Source of the DNA: Paenibacillus sp. FSL R7-0345
GTDB lineage: Bacteria; Bacillota; Bacilli; Paenibacillales; Paenibacillaceae
Direction of reading: 5' to 3'
Assembly (NCBI RefSeq): GCF_038595055.1
Contig: NZ_CP152002.1
Coordinates: 6,630,501-6,694,500 of the forward strand
DNA length: 64,000 nucleotides
Part shown: positions 44,988 to 53,775 of the stretch, one piece after another
Layout: every line of letters begins with the position of its first letter
Position numbering within the stretch: the stretch's first letter is position 1
Notes under the pieces: model-generated
Told to the model about the DNA's origin: nothing
Databases searched by the model: none
The model's input: only the letters and a program-made list of their open reading frames with translations
Position numbers and translations under genes: made by a program

Positions 44988-46320
44988 CCGTATCAATAAT
45001 GAACTGGATATCCCAGTCGGTAGACGAAAGCGGCGGCGCCAGCGTCAGTACATTGTTGAAGCCCGCTACAGTGTCTCCGTTCTTGCCGATGATAAGCCCT
45101 TTGGCTTTGCATTCGGCAATGATGCCTTTAACAATATCCAATCCGGCCGGCTGCCGGGTCGCCTTGTCTGCCACCAGCTCAATGCCGGCAATCAGCCCAA
45201 AGCTGCGGATCTCACCGACCAGCTTGTGATCAAGCAGCCCGGATAACCCGCTGTGCAGTCTTTGCCCCAGTATGCCGGCACGCTCCACCAGCTGTTCCTG
45301 TTCCAGAATCTCCAGATTGCGCAGCGCCAGGGCACAAGCCGCCGGATTACCGCCGAACGTATTAACGTGGCGGAAATGGCCGTAGCCGTCGCTGTTATCC
45401 TTGAAGGCTTCATAAATATCCTTGCGCACTGCCGTTGCCGACAGCGGCAGGTAGGCGCTGGTCAGCCCCTTGGCCATGGTTACGATATCCGGCTTAATCC
45501 CGAAGTTCTGATGACCGAACTTACGCCCTGAGCGCCCGAAACCGCAGATGACCTCATCTATAATCAGCAGCACGCCATATTGGCGGCAGATTTCCTGCAC
45601 CCGGTCCAGATAGATCTGCTCCGGCACAATGACGCCGCCGCCGGTTATAACCGGCTCCATAATTACTGCCGCAACCGTCTCTGCACCTTCCCACACAATC
45701 GTGTCTTCGATTGCCTGGGCACATTGCAGATTGAATGCTTCCACAGACATGCCTGCAGGGCGGCGATAGCTGTCCGGCGGGGCTACATGCAGAAAGCCTG
45801 CAGCCAGCGGCTCATATTTGTATTTGCGCTGCGCCTGGCCTGTCGCCGACAGCGCCCCGAGCGAGCTGCCGTGATAGCCGCGGTAACGGGCAATGAATTT
45901 GCTCCGGTAATGCTGGCCGGTCTGCTGATGATATTGGCGGACGATTTTGAAGGCCGCTTCATTTGCTTCAGATCCGCTGTTGGAGAAGAAGATTACATAG
46001 TCGCCTTCCAGCCATTCGTTCAGCTTCTCGGCAAGCGCAACCGCCGGCATATGGCTCTGGGTAAGCGGAAAATACGGCAGGCTGAGCAGCTGGTTGTAAG
46101 CAGCCTCCGCCAGCTCCTTCCGCCCGTATCCGACGTTTACGCACCACAGTCCGGACATTCCGTCCAGGTATTTATTCCCGTCAATATCGGTAACCCACGA
46201 GCCGCTGGCCGAAGCCGCAATCATCGGGGGACTTTGTTCATTGTAAGGTGTGATGTTATGCCATAAATACCGCTGGTCCTTCTTCAGAGCCGCTTCACTC
46301 TCTTTGCCCAGACTTTGCAT
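44953..46320 (-). CDS. Class III aminotransferase (beta-alanine:pyruvate type)
   Basis: The 455-residue PLP enzyme has SNSGSEANEAAFKI, the Tyr/His of YRGYHGSSLGALS, Asp and Val of IIDEVICGFGR, and the Schiff-base lysine in MAKGLTSAYLPLSA. The omega-aminotransferase group includes beta-alanine:pyruvate and beta-alanine:2-oxoglutarate aminotransferases. In this locus it should convert beta-alanine from uracil, or beta-aminoisobutyrate from thymine, to the semialdehyde. Cytoplasmic. It is the last gene of the importer operon, 25 bp after the dehydrogenase. ATG after GGAGAGGAGAG. Confidence 0.9.
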   Translation of the reverse strand: MQSLGKESEAALKKDQRYLWHNITPYNEQSPPMIAASASGSWVTDIDGNKYLDGMSGLWCVNVGYGRKELAEAAYNQLLSLPYFPLTQSHMPAVALAEKLNEWLEGDYVIFFSNSGSEANEAAFKIVRQYHQQTGQHYRSKFIARYRGYHGSSLGALSATGQAQRKYKYEPLAAGFLHVAPPDSYRRPAGMSVEAFNLQCAQAIEDTIVWEGAETVAAVIMEPVITGGGVIVPEQIYLDRVQEICRQYGVLLIIDEVICGFGRSGRKFGHQNFGIKPDIVTMAKGLTSAYLPLSATAVRKDIYEAFKDNSDGYGHFRHVNTFGGNPAACALALRNLEILEQEQLVERAGILGQRLHSGLSGLLDHKLVGEIRSFGLIAGIELVADKATRQPAGLDIVKGIIAECKAKGLIIGKNGDTVAGFNNVLTLAPPLSSTDWDIQFIIDTVTAVLNGSWGA

Positions 46321-46345
46321 GGCAGACTCTCCTCTCCAAATCGTG

Positions 46346-47809
46346 TTAATAACGAGCAGTAATCATTTTTTTGCGGGTATAGAATTCTACACCGTCACGC
46401 CCGTTGGCATGCAGGTCACCGTAGAATGATTTTTTGTAGCCGGAAAAAGGGAAAAAAGCCATTGGCGCCGGTACCCCGAGATTCACACCCAGCATCCCTG
46501 CATCCACTTCTTCCCGGAACTCCCGGACCGCCCGGGCACTGTCCGTATACAGGCAGGCACCGTTGGCAAACGGCGAGCGGTTCGTAATCTCTATCGCTTC
46601 CGTAAGATCTTTAACGCGCACAACAGACAGCAGCGGAGCAAAAATCTCATCCTGCCAGATCGTCATGCCCGGCTGCACCCGGTCAAAGATCGTCGGCCCC
46701 AGAAAATAGCCCACACCTGCCGCAGCGCTGTCCCTTCGGCCATCACGCACCAGCTCCGCCTGCTCCCTGATCCCTGTTTCAATATAGCGGATCGTCCGGT
46801 CCTTATTCTCCTTCCGGATCACCGGTCCGAGAAAAACTCCGTCCTCCCTGCCGTCCCCGATCTTCAGCTCATCAGCGGCCCGGACCAGACGACTCACCAG
46901 TTCATCGGCAATATCCTCATGCACAACCACAACAGAACAGGCCATACAGCGCTCGCCCGCCGAGCCGAAGGCTGCAGCCGTAATATTCTTCACCGCATTG
47001 TCCAGGTCGGCATCCGGCAGCACAATTGAGTGATTCTTGGCGCCGGCCAGCGCCTGCACCCGCTTGCCATGGGCTGTTCCCTGTTTATAGACATATTCAG
47101 CCACCGGCTGCGAGCCGACGAACGAAATCGCCTTCACTTCCTCATGCTCCAGCAGACCATTCACCACCTCATGCGCACCATGCACTACGTTCAGTACGCC
47201 CGGCGGAAAGCCGGCTTCAGCGAACAGCTCCGCCAGCCGGTTGACCAGCAGCGGTGTACGTTCCGACGGTTTCAGCACAAAGGTGTTGCCGCAGGCTATC
47301 GCCAAAGGGAACATCCAGCAGGGCACCATCATCGGGAAGTTAAACGGCGCAATTCCGCCGATTACGCCCAGAGGATAGCGGTACATGCCTGATTCGATCC
47401 CGGAGGCGATATCCGGCAGCTGGCTGCCCATCATCAGCGTGGGAGCTCCCGCGGCGAATTCCACACATTCAATGCCGCGCTGTACCTCGCCCAGCGCTTC
47501 CTCTTTGCTTTTGCCGTTCTCCAGTGTAATCAGACCGGCCAGCTCATCCCGGTGCTGCATCAGGAGCTGCTGGTAATGGAAGAAATAGCGGGCCCGCCGT
47601 GGCACAGCGACCTTTTTCCATGATGTATAGGCGACTGCCGCAGCCCGGACTGCAGTATCGGTTTCCTCCCTGCCCGAAAGCGGAACGTAGGCAATTACTT
47701 CGCCTGTAGCCGGATTGAATACCTGTTCTTCCTGTCCGGAGGGCGAATCCACCCAGGCGCCGTTCACGTAATTCTTAACTTTCTCTGCCTGTCTCAATGC
47801 CAGTGACAT
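46346..47809 (-). CDS. mmsA: CoA-acylating (methyl)malonate-semialdehyde dehydrogenase
   Basis: The 487-residue aldehyde dehydrogenase has the catalytic cysteine in [16 protein letters not shown], the NAD-site [16 protein letters not shown], and LKPSERTPL. This 'ERCMA' version with no Glu general base is typical of MmsA/IolA, which oxidise malonate or methylmalonate semialdehyde to acetyl- or propionyl-CoA with loss of CO2. It is the last step of the reductive pyrimidine pathway. ATG 47809 follows AGAGGTGAGG; the upstream GTG is part of that site and not a start. Preceded by a hairpin at 47853-47879. Confidence 0.93.
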   Translation of the reverse strand: MSLALRQAEKVKNYVNGAWVDSPSGQEEQVFNPATGEVIAYVPLSGREETDTAVRAAAVAYTSWKKVAVPRRARYFFHYQQLLMQHRDELAGLITLENGKSKEEALGEVQRGIECVEFAAGAPTLMMGSQLPDIASGIESGMYRYPLGVIGGIAPFNFPMMVPCWMFPLAIACGNTFVLKPSERTPLLVNRLAELFAEAGFPPGVLNVVHGAHEVVNGLLEHEEVKAISFVGSQPVAEYVYKQGTAHGKRVQALAGAKNHSIVLPDADLDNAVKNITAAAFGSAGERCMACSVVVVHEDIADELVSRLVRAADELKIGDGREDGVFLGPVIRKENKDRTIRYIETGIREQAELVRDGRRDSAAAGVGYFLGPTIFDRVQPGMTIWQDEIFAPLLSVVRVKDLTEAIEITNRSPFANGACLYTDSARAVREFREEVDAGMLGVNLGVPAPMAFFPFSGYKKSFYGDLHANGRDGVEFYTRKKMITARY

Positions 47810-47852
47810 CGTCCTCACCTCTTTCTTTCAGATCTGGGCTGCCGCTGATAAT

Positions 47853-47879
47853 AGATGACCGCCTCACCGGCGGTCATCT
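47853..47879 (-). terminator. Intercistronic hairpin between SBP and dehydrogenase genes
   Basis: AGATGACCGCC pairs with GGCGGTCATCT around TCACC. There is no T-run on the minus strand, so it likely stabilises or attenuates the mRNA rather than fully terminating; it may raise the binding-protein message over the enzymes. Confidence 0.55.
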
Positions 47880-47903
47880 GCATGTCGTTTATAGCCGGGA
47901 AAC

Positions 47904-49007
47904 TTACTCTGCGGCCATCTCTACAATTTCATTTGTATAAGCTTCATTCACATCGGAAGCTTCCTTGATTACGCCGAACTTGAGGGCAATATCAGCTGTC
48001 TGCTGGAAAGCTGCAGCATCGGTGTAGCCAAGCTTGGCAATATCAAAGCCCTCCGGCTGAATCAGTTTGGCAACCTCGGTCATCATCGTCAGCTGATGCT
48101 CGCGGGAAGTACTGCCTTCCTCGGCAAGCTTCATGACACTGTCTACAGCCGCTTCAGGATCGGCGATGGCATCCTTCCAGCCCTTCAGTGAAGCGCGGAC
48201 GAACTTGGCTGCTGTCTCCTTATTATCCGCAAGCCATTCTTTATTGGCGAAGAGGTTATCCTCAAGCATCGCTACCCCTTCATCGTTCATATCGATAACA
48301 TTTAAATCCTCCGCCTTAACGCCCGACTCCAGCACAACCTGGTATTCGTTATAGGTCATGGCCGAAGCAGCATCGATTTCACCGCCAAGGAACTGATCCA
48401 TTGTAAAGCCCTGCTTTGTAAAATTGAGGTCCTTGTTGGGATCGAGCTGATACTTATCGAATAAAGCCAGCAGCTCAAATTCATTGCCGCCCATCCAGTT
48501 CCCGACCTTCTTGCCCTTCAGGTCAGCCGGGCCGTTAATACCCGCCTCCTTCTTGGACACCAGAACCAGTCCGCTCTTCTGGTAAATCTGCGCGATCTGC
48601 ACAAGCGGCATCTCCTGCTCCTGGCTGGTCAGCAGACTCGCTACCCAGTCCACGCCGATTTCGGCTGATCCGCCGGCCACCTGCTGCTCCGGTACAATAT
48701 CCGGTCCGCCGGGCAGAATCTCAACATTCAGCCCTTCCTCGGCATAATAGCCCTTATCCTGTGCCAGGAAATAACCGGCGAACTGCGCCTGCGGCACCCA
48801 TTTCAGCTGCAGCCTGACCGTTACAGGTTCTGCGGCCGGCTCAGCTGTTGCCGTTTCCGGTGAAGCGGTAGTCTCCGCCGCATTCGCTTCAGCAGCAGTT
48901 GCATTAGTGTTGTTGTTACCTCCGCAGCCTGCCAGCAGAGAGATAAGCATAATCATTGCCGCCAGCAGCAGTCCGGCGTGTAATCCGCCCTTTTTCCTGT
49001 TCTTCAA
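47904..49007 (-). CDS. ABC transporter substrate-binding lipoprotein, NMT1/THI5-like
   Basis: The protein has a lipoprotein signal (LISLLAGC lipobox, Cys at about 28) and a Thr/Ala/Glu-rich spacer, then the NMT1-type domain: LQLKWVPQAQFAGYFLAQDKG and GLNVEILPGG. Relatives bind pyrimidine-like molecules (formylaminopyrimidine, hydroxymethylpyrimidine precursors, hydantoins, uracil). In this operon a pyrimidine or its breakdown product is the likely ligand. TTG 49007 is chosen: GGGGGAG lies six bases before it, whereas the TTG at 49013 abuts the site. It acts outside the membrane with the two permeases and ATPase upstream. Confidence 0.88.
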   Translation of the reverse strand: MKNRKKGGLHAGLLLAAMIMLISLLAGCGGNNNTNATAAEANAAETTASPETATAEPAAEPVTVRLQLKWVPQAQFAGYFLAQDKGYYAEEGLNVEILPGGPDIVPEQQVAGGSAEIGVDWVASLLTSQEQEMPLVQIAQIYQKSGLVLVSKKEAGINGPADLKGKKVGNWMGGNEFELLALFDKYQLDPNKDLNFTKQGFTMDQFLGGEIDAASAMTYNEYQVVLESGVKAEDLNVIDMNDEGVAMLEDNLFANKEWLADNKETAAKFVRASLKGWKDAIADPEAAVDSVMKLAEEGSTSREHQLTMMTEVAKLIQPEGFDIAKLGYTDAAAFQQTADIALKFGVIKEASDVNEAYTNEIVEMAAE

Positions 49008-49148
49008 ATGCAACTCCCCCTACCATTTTGAGTTTGTGGTTCTGCACAGCACAGTATGGTTGCTATCATGATGCCTATATGCATACGGTCCGCAGCCGGG
49101 TTCTCTGTCTCCCTTACGCGGATTCCGGATGTAACGGATCGAAGAACG

Positions 49149-50051
49149 TTATGAACGCTGGGAGGAATGCCATCTGATAAATACTTTCTCCAGCCGCTCC
49201 ACAGCCAGATAAAAGATCACACCCGCAATGGCTGCGAGCACAATACAGGACCAGCCGAGCGGCATCTTCGCCACCTTGATGGAGTTGGAGAGAAGATAGC
49301 CGAGTCCCCTTGAGGAAAAGAAAAATTCGCCCACGATAGCTCCAATCATGCTTGAGGTAGCATTGATTTTGAGTGCCGTGAATATATACGGCAGACTGTT
49401 CTGAATCCGCAGATAACGGAATACTGCAGGCTTGCCTGCTGCATAGGAGTGCATCAGATCCAGCGCCAGCGGATCTACTGCCGACATTCCTTTGTAGGCA
49501 TTGATGGCCATAGCTGCCATTGTGGTCGCAGTAACGATTGCAGCCCGGGAACCGATGCCATCGCCGAACCACAAATTCATAATCGGGGCCAGCGCCACAA
49601 TCGGCACGGCATTGAGCGCCGCTACCAGAGTCAGGCTGCCGCCGCCCCAGCGCGGCCAGGCAGTTGCGGCCAAGGCGATCAGGAAGCCGCAGGCTGACCC
49701 GATCAGCATCCCGGCTACCGCCTCAGTCAGGGTATAGCCGGTATAAGACAGCAACAGGCTGTAGTTCTCCCGCATCGCTTCCCAGATCGCAGAAGGCAGC
49801 GGGAGCTGATATTTTTTCAGGTCAAACAGCTTATGAAACAGCTGATACTCCCAGAGAAGCAGGAATATTACGCCGGCTGCCAGCGGTAAAAGCACACCTG
49901 GATTAAGCCACTTGAACAGGTGCCACCGCTTCCTCTTCGGCTTATCAGGGTCTGAATATACTCTTTCTACCGTTGTTATAAGAGATGTGGACGAATTCTC
50001 GCTTCCAGCCGCAGCAATATACACAGGCTCTTGCACTGAACTGTTACCCAT
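49149..50051 (-). CDS. ABC transporter permease, second subunit
   Basis: The 300-residue protein has a hydrophilic N-terminal 55 residues (longer than usual), then six membrane helices. The EAA-type loop is visible as INAYKGMSAVDPLALDLMHSYAAGK. It belongs to the SsuC/ThiX-type permeases that pair with NMT1-like binding proteins. Its start overlaps the stop of the first permease (TGATG). Having two different permeases fits a heterodimeric importer. ATG after GGGAGG. Confidence 0.88.
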   Translation of the reverse strand: MGNSSVQEPVYIAAAGSENSSTSLITTVERVYSDPDKPKRKRWHLFKWLNPGVLLPLAAGVIFLLLWEYQLFHKLFDLKKYQLPLPSAIWEAMRENYSLLLSYTGYTLTEAVAGMLIGSACGFLIALAATAWPRWGGGSLTLVAALNAVPIVALAPIMNLWFGDGIGSRAAIVTATTMAAMAINAYKGMSAVDPLALDLMHSYAAGKPAVFRYLRIQNSLPYIFTALKINATSSMIGAIVGEFFFSSRGLGYLLSNSIKVAKMPLGWSCIVLAAIAGVIFYLAVERLEKVFIRWHSSQRS

Positions 50052-50860
50052 CAGCGGTCGCCTCCCTTCGGCCGGAATTCAGGCTGCCATGGCGCTGCAA
50101 AGCGTTCAATCAGTGTCATCAGCCAGTAACTGGCGATCCCGAGCAGAGCCCCGACCAGTACCGTAGACCAGAACATATAAGTATGGGAAGGACCATAATA
50201 CAGGTTGCGCAGCATGATGACACCTATGCCATGCCGGGCACCCATCAGCTCTACCAGGATAGCTCCGGTTACCGCGAGCGGAGCCGCAATCTTCAGGCCG
50301 CCGAACAATCCCGGCAGTGCTGCCGGGAGCTTCAGCTTCCAATAGACAGCCCACGGTTTAGCTGCGCAGGAATGCATCAGCTCCACCGCAGAGGGATCAA
50401 CACTGCGCAGACCGCGCAGCATGTTCAGTGCAACCGGGAAGAAGGTGATATATCCGGAGATAATAATCCGTGATACCTGCTCATCCCGCACAATGCCGTA
50501 AATAATCGGAGCTAATCCAAGAATCGGAATCATCTGTGAAGCAACGGCATACGGGAAGGCGAGCCGTTCAATGATTTTGGACAGGCTCATCAGCACAGCA
50601 AGCAGTACTCCGGCAGCGGCACCGATCAGAAAGCCCAGTCCGGCATTGCCGAAGGTCGCCCCGCCTTCCTTCAGGAGCGTGCCGCTGTATTTCCATAAGG
50701 TTGCGGCCACCTCATGCACATAAGGCAGCTTGGATTGGGCCAGCGGCGTCTTTACCACATGCAGCAGCATCCAGGAGACGGCTTCCCAGACTACCAGCAG
50801 GCCGCAGATCCAGACGAAAAGCGGCAGATAACGGCTGCGGAGCAGGCTGTTCCCCTTCAT
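50051..50860 (-). CDS. ABC transporter permease, first subunit
   Basis: The 269-residue protein has six membrane helices and the coupling loop INMLRGLRSVDPSAVELMHSC-type motif (ALNMLRGLRSVD). Same family as the neighbouring permease. The ATG follows AAGGGGTG, two bases after the ATPase gene's stop codon, so the operon is tightly packed. It forms the membrane channel with the second permease for the presumed pyrimidine importer. Confidence 0.88.
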   Translation of the reverse strand: MKGNSLLRSRYLPLFVWICGLLVVWEAVSWMLLHVVKTPLAQSKLPYVHEVAATLWKYSGTLLKEGGATFGNAGLGFLIGAAAGVLLAVLMSLSKIIERLAFPYAVASQMIPILGLAPIIYGIVRDEQVSRIIISGYITFFPVALNMLRGLRSVDPSAVELMHSCAAKPWAVYWKLKLPAALPGLFGGLKIAAPLAVTGAILVELMGARHGIGVIMLRNLYYGPSHTYMFWSTVLVGALLGIASYWLMTLIERFAAPWQPEFRPKGGDR

Positions 50861-50862
50861 CG

Positions 50863-51645
50863 CTACACCCCTTCAAAACTGTCGCGGATCCGGGCGACCA
50901 GTTCAAAAAACGGCGGGCTGTTTCTCATCTCCGCCGTACGCGGGCGCGGCAGCGGAATATCAACGACAGCAGATAATCTGCCCGGATGCGGGGAGAGCAC
51001 GAATACTCTGTCCGAGAGGAAAATCGATTCGGGAATACTATGGGTTACAAACACAATCGTACTCTGCACCTTGCTCCAGACGGAGAGCAGCTCCTCATTC
51101 AGCCGCTCGCGCGTGAATTCATCCAGGGCAGAAAACGGCTCATCCATCAGCAGAATCTCCGGCTCCATCGAGAGGGCCCGGGCAATCGCCACACGCTGCT
51201 GCATCCCTCCGCTGAGCTGCCACGGATATTTGTCGGCAAAGCTCTGCAGCCCGACAAGCTCCAGCAGCTCCAGTGCCTTTTCCTCGCGGGCCGCCTTCTT
51301 GACGCCCATCAGTTCAAGCGGCAGCGTAATATTGTGCCTGACCTTGCGCCAGTCATACAGCACCGGGCTCTGAAAAACAATGCCGTATTTCCGGGCCAGC
51401 CTCGCTTCCCTGGCACTTTTCCCCGCTACTGTCACATTCCCTGCAGTTGGTGTCAGGAGATCTGCCATTAACCTCAATAGTGTAGTTTTGCCGCAGCCCG
51501 AGGGACCCAGTAAAGAAACAAACTCCCCCTTGGCAATATTAAGGCTTACCTGATGCAGTGCCAGAACCTCGGCGGTATCTGTCTGATAGCGCATTTCGAC
51601 GTTATCCAGCTGTATCTCAGGAATCTTTGCCGCTACAAGTGACAT
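50863..51645 (-). CDS. ABC transporter ATPase of the presumed pyrimidine importer
   Basis: The 260-residue ATPase has Walker A GPSGCGKTT, Q-loop VFQSPVLYDWRK, signature LSGGMQQRVAIARAL, Walker B ILLMDEPFSALD and the switch His in VTHSIPE. This is the SsuB/TauB/ThiZ group. It is the first gene of the six-gene operon that ends with the aminotransferase. ATG after AAAGGGGGAG. Confidence 0.92.
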   Translation of the reverse strand: MSLVAAKIPEIQLDNVEMRYQTDTAEVLALHQVSLNIAKGEFVSLLGPSGCGKTTLLRLMADLLTPTAGNVTVAGKSAREARLARKYGIVFQSPVLYDWRKVRHNITLPLELMGVKKAAREEKALELLELVGLQSFADKYPWQLSGGMQQRVAIARALSMEPEILLMDEPFSALDEFTRERLNEELLSVWSKVQSTIVFVTHSIPESIFLSDRVFVLSPHPGRLSAVVDIPLPRPRTAEMRNSPPFFELVARIRDSFEGV

Positions 51646-51780
51646 ATCCAGCTCCCCCTTTATTCCTGAATCTGATTATTAAATGTTAATTAACACAACA
51701 TATAACGTCTTTGTTGGGACTAAGTTGATATAGACATGTAGGATTAACTAACATCTTACACCCTGCTCTCAGGACACTCA

Positions 51781-51829
51781 CTAGACAAAAGGTAAAATTG
51801 CGCCTGCGAAATTCCGTCACTTTGTCTAG
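51781..51829. promoter_or_regulatory. Candidate regulator site upstream of the importer operon
   Basis: CTAGACAAA (51781-51789) and TTTGTCTAG (51821-51829) are exact inverted copies 31 bp apart. A further TAGACA lies at 51731. The half-site matches the one before pucR. A palindrome TGTTAATTAACA lies at 51684-51695, close to the ATPase gene. Confidence 0.45.
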
Positions 51830-51846
51830 GTACCAAATTAGATTAT

Positions 51847-51871
51847 TAAAGATTACAGTTTATGCCGATAT
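51847..51871 (+). promoter_or_regulatory. Sigma-D-like promoter upstream of the PAS-GGDEF gene
   Basis: TAAA (51847-51850) and a perfect GCCGATAT (51864-51871) resemble a motility sigma-factor promoter; the 13-bp spacing is a little short. A leader of about 210 bases would precede the start at 52090. No gene is seen in 51646-52089. Confidence 0.35.
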
Positions 51872-52089
51872 ATATAAATGGGGGATTTCACTCCCTGTCC
51901 AGAGCTGTTTGGACTACTTTGGTTATGCCTGAAGGCCGAATGTTATCCATAGCCAACTGTGATACTATTTATGTATATCCTTGATAAAACGGGAGAAAAT
52001 TCGCCGATGTTCAATACTGGTCTTAACGGGCTGCGGCCCGGTATAGCAGAACAGGCAATTGACGCCTACCCTGTGAGGAGGCCTGCAGC

Positions 52090-53679
52090 ATGGAATCTTT
52101 GGTGGCAAATTATATTATTATCGTTTCTATATCCGGAGTGCTGAATGCGCTCCTTGCACTGTTCGCCTACTACAAGAAGACTGATTTTGCGGGGATTAGA
52201 GCCTTTATTTGCAGCTCTTTTTTCTCGGCGGTTTATATATTCGCGTTTGCTCTGGAGCTGTCAGGCAACACCATGCAGGAAATCGGGTTCTGGATCAAGG
52301 TGGAGTATCTGGGCATGCCTTTCATTGCTCCCTGCAGCCTGATTATGATCATGCATTTTGTAGGGCTGGAGCGTCTGATTAATAAAAAGCTGTTAATTCC
52401 GCTCTTCGCTGTTCCTATTATTTCAGTGCTGCTGGTGTGGACCAATGAATACCACCATCTGTTCTACAAATCCATGGTGTTCCGGGAAGATGCCCCCACC
52501 CTGCTGGTTGATGTCGGAATGGGTCCCTGGTATATAGTGCAGGGCAGCGTGACCTTCGGTTCCATGCTCGCCGGGATGTGCCTGATTCTCTGGCAGTGGA
52601 ACCGGATGAAGCGGGTGTACCGGCGGCAGATGATCACCATATTTATCGGGCAGTTTTTGCCGGCTCTGGGCGCGTTCCTCTATTTAATAGACATGACCCC
52701 CTACGGTTCGGACCCCGTACCGGTCATTATGAGTGTGACTTCAACCCTGTATTTCTGGGCAATCCTGTCCAGAGGCATGCTGACTGCCGCTCCTATCGCC
52801 CGTGAAAATCTGTTCGAAAGCATGCGCGACGGGGTGCTGGTAACCGACCGTTTTGATTTGCTTATAGACTATAACCAGGTTGCAGCCGGGATGATGGAGG
52901 GTCTGGACTCTTCGGCAATCGGCCGCTCTCTGGCCCAGCTGTTTCTGCCTGCCGGCAAGGATGCCGTGGATTACGTGATGAATGCCGACCCGCTGCTGAG
53001 TGAAGAACGGGAGCTGGCCTGGAATATAGGCGGCAACACCTGCTATTACCAGGTCCGCTCGTCTCCGGTGCTCAAGAAGGACGGAAGTGCCGCCGGGCGG
53101 ATGATCGTGCTGATCGATGTAACCGAGCGGAAGCTGCTTCAGGATAAGCTCCAGCAGCTGGCAACCATCGACAGCCTGACCGGAATCTATAACCGGACTC
53201 ATTTCATGGAGCTCAGCCGGGGGCTGCTGGCGCAGGCGCCGGACAACCGGAGTCCGCTCTCGATTATTTTGCTGGACATCGACTTTTTCAAAAACATCAA
53301 TGACCGTTACGGCCACCAGTACGGCGATATGGCACTCCAGCATGTCGTAGGCGTATGTTCCAGGCATATCCGTGAAGGGGATGTATTCGGGCGGTATGGG
53401 GGAGAAGAGTTTGTAATGTGCCTGCCGGATACCCCGCTGAAGCAGGCTGCCCTATTGTCAGAGCAGATCCGCAGCGATGTGGAGCGAAGCCCTATGTATA
53501 CAGTGTCGGGTCAGATTAATGTAACAGCCAGCTTTGGCGTAGTGGAGGCTAGTCCGACGAGCTTATCCCTCGAGGAGCTGCTCTCTGAAGCCGATCATGC
53601 CCTCTATACCTCCAAGCGTACCGGGCGTAATGCCGTGCACATGTCCAGCGGAGCAGCGATTACGCATTTCAGGCCCTGA
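52090..53679 (+). CDS. 7TM-PAS-GGDEF diguanylate cyclase
   Basis: The 529-residue protein has an N-terminal seven-helix module of the histidine-kinase 7TM type (IGFWIKVEYLGMPFIAP and ITIFIGQFLPALGAFLYL are typical), a PAS domain (about 235-355, ESMRDGVLVTDRFDLLIDYN) and a GGDEF domain (RYGGEEF, G437). The inhibitory site is present: REGD before the GGEEF loop, so product inhibition is expected. There is no EAL domain, so this is a pure c-di-GMP producer. ATG after GAGGAGG. Single gene with its own terminator. Confidence 0.92.
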   Translation: MESLVANYIIIVSISGVLNALLALFAYYKKTDFAGIRAFICSSFFSAVYIFAFALELSGNTMQEIGFWIKVEYLGMPFIAPCSLIMIMHFVGLERLINKKLLIPLFAVPIISVLLVWTNEYHHLFYKSMVFREDAPTLLVDVGMGPWYIVQGSVTFGSMLAGMCLILWQWNRMKRVYRRQMITIFIGQFLPALGAFLYLIDMTPYGSDPVPVIMSVTSTLYFWAILSRGMLTAAPIARENLFESMRDGVLVTDRFDLLIDYNQVAAGMMEGLDSSAIGRSLAQLFLPAGKDAVDYVMNADPLLSEERELAWNIGGNTCYYQVRSSPVLKKDGSAAGRMIVLIDVTERKLLQDKLQQLATIDSLTGIYNRTHFMELSRGLLAQAPDNRSPLSIILLDIDFFKNINDRYGHQYGDMALQHVVGVCSRHIREGDVFGRYGGEEFVMCLPDTPLKQAALLSEQIRSDVERSPMYTVSGQINVTASFGVVEASPTSLSLEELLSEADHALYTSKRTGRNAVHMSSGAAITHFRP

Positions 53680-53716
53680 CAGCATGCGCGGCAGCTAGAA
53701 CAGGTTATAACACAGT

Positions 53717-53755
53717 ACAGCCCCGTTCCATCTGGAACGGGGCTGTTTTTATGAT
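53717..53755 (+). terminator. Terminator of the PAS-GGDEF gene
   Basis: ACAGCCCCGTTCCA pairs with TGGAACGGGGCTGT, followed by TTTTT. Confidence 0.92.
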
Positions 53756-53775
53756 TTTATTTTGACGGAATCAGC

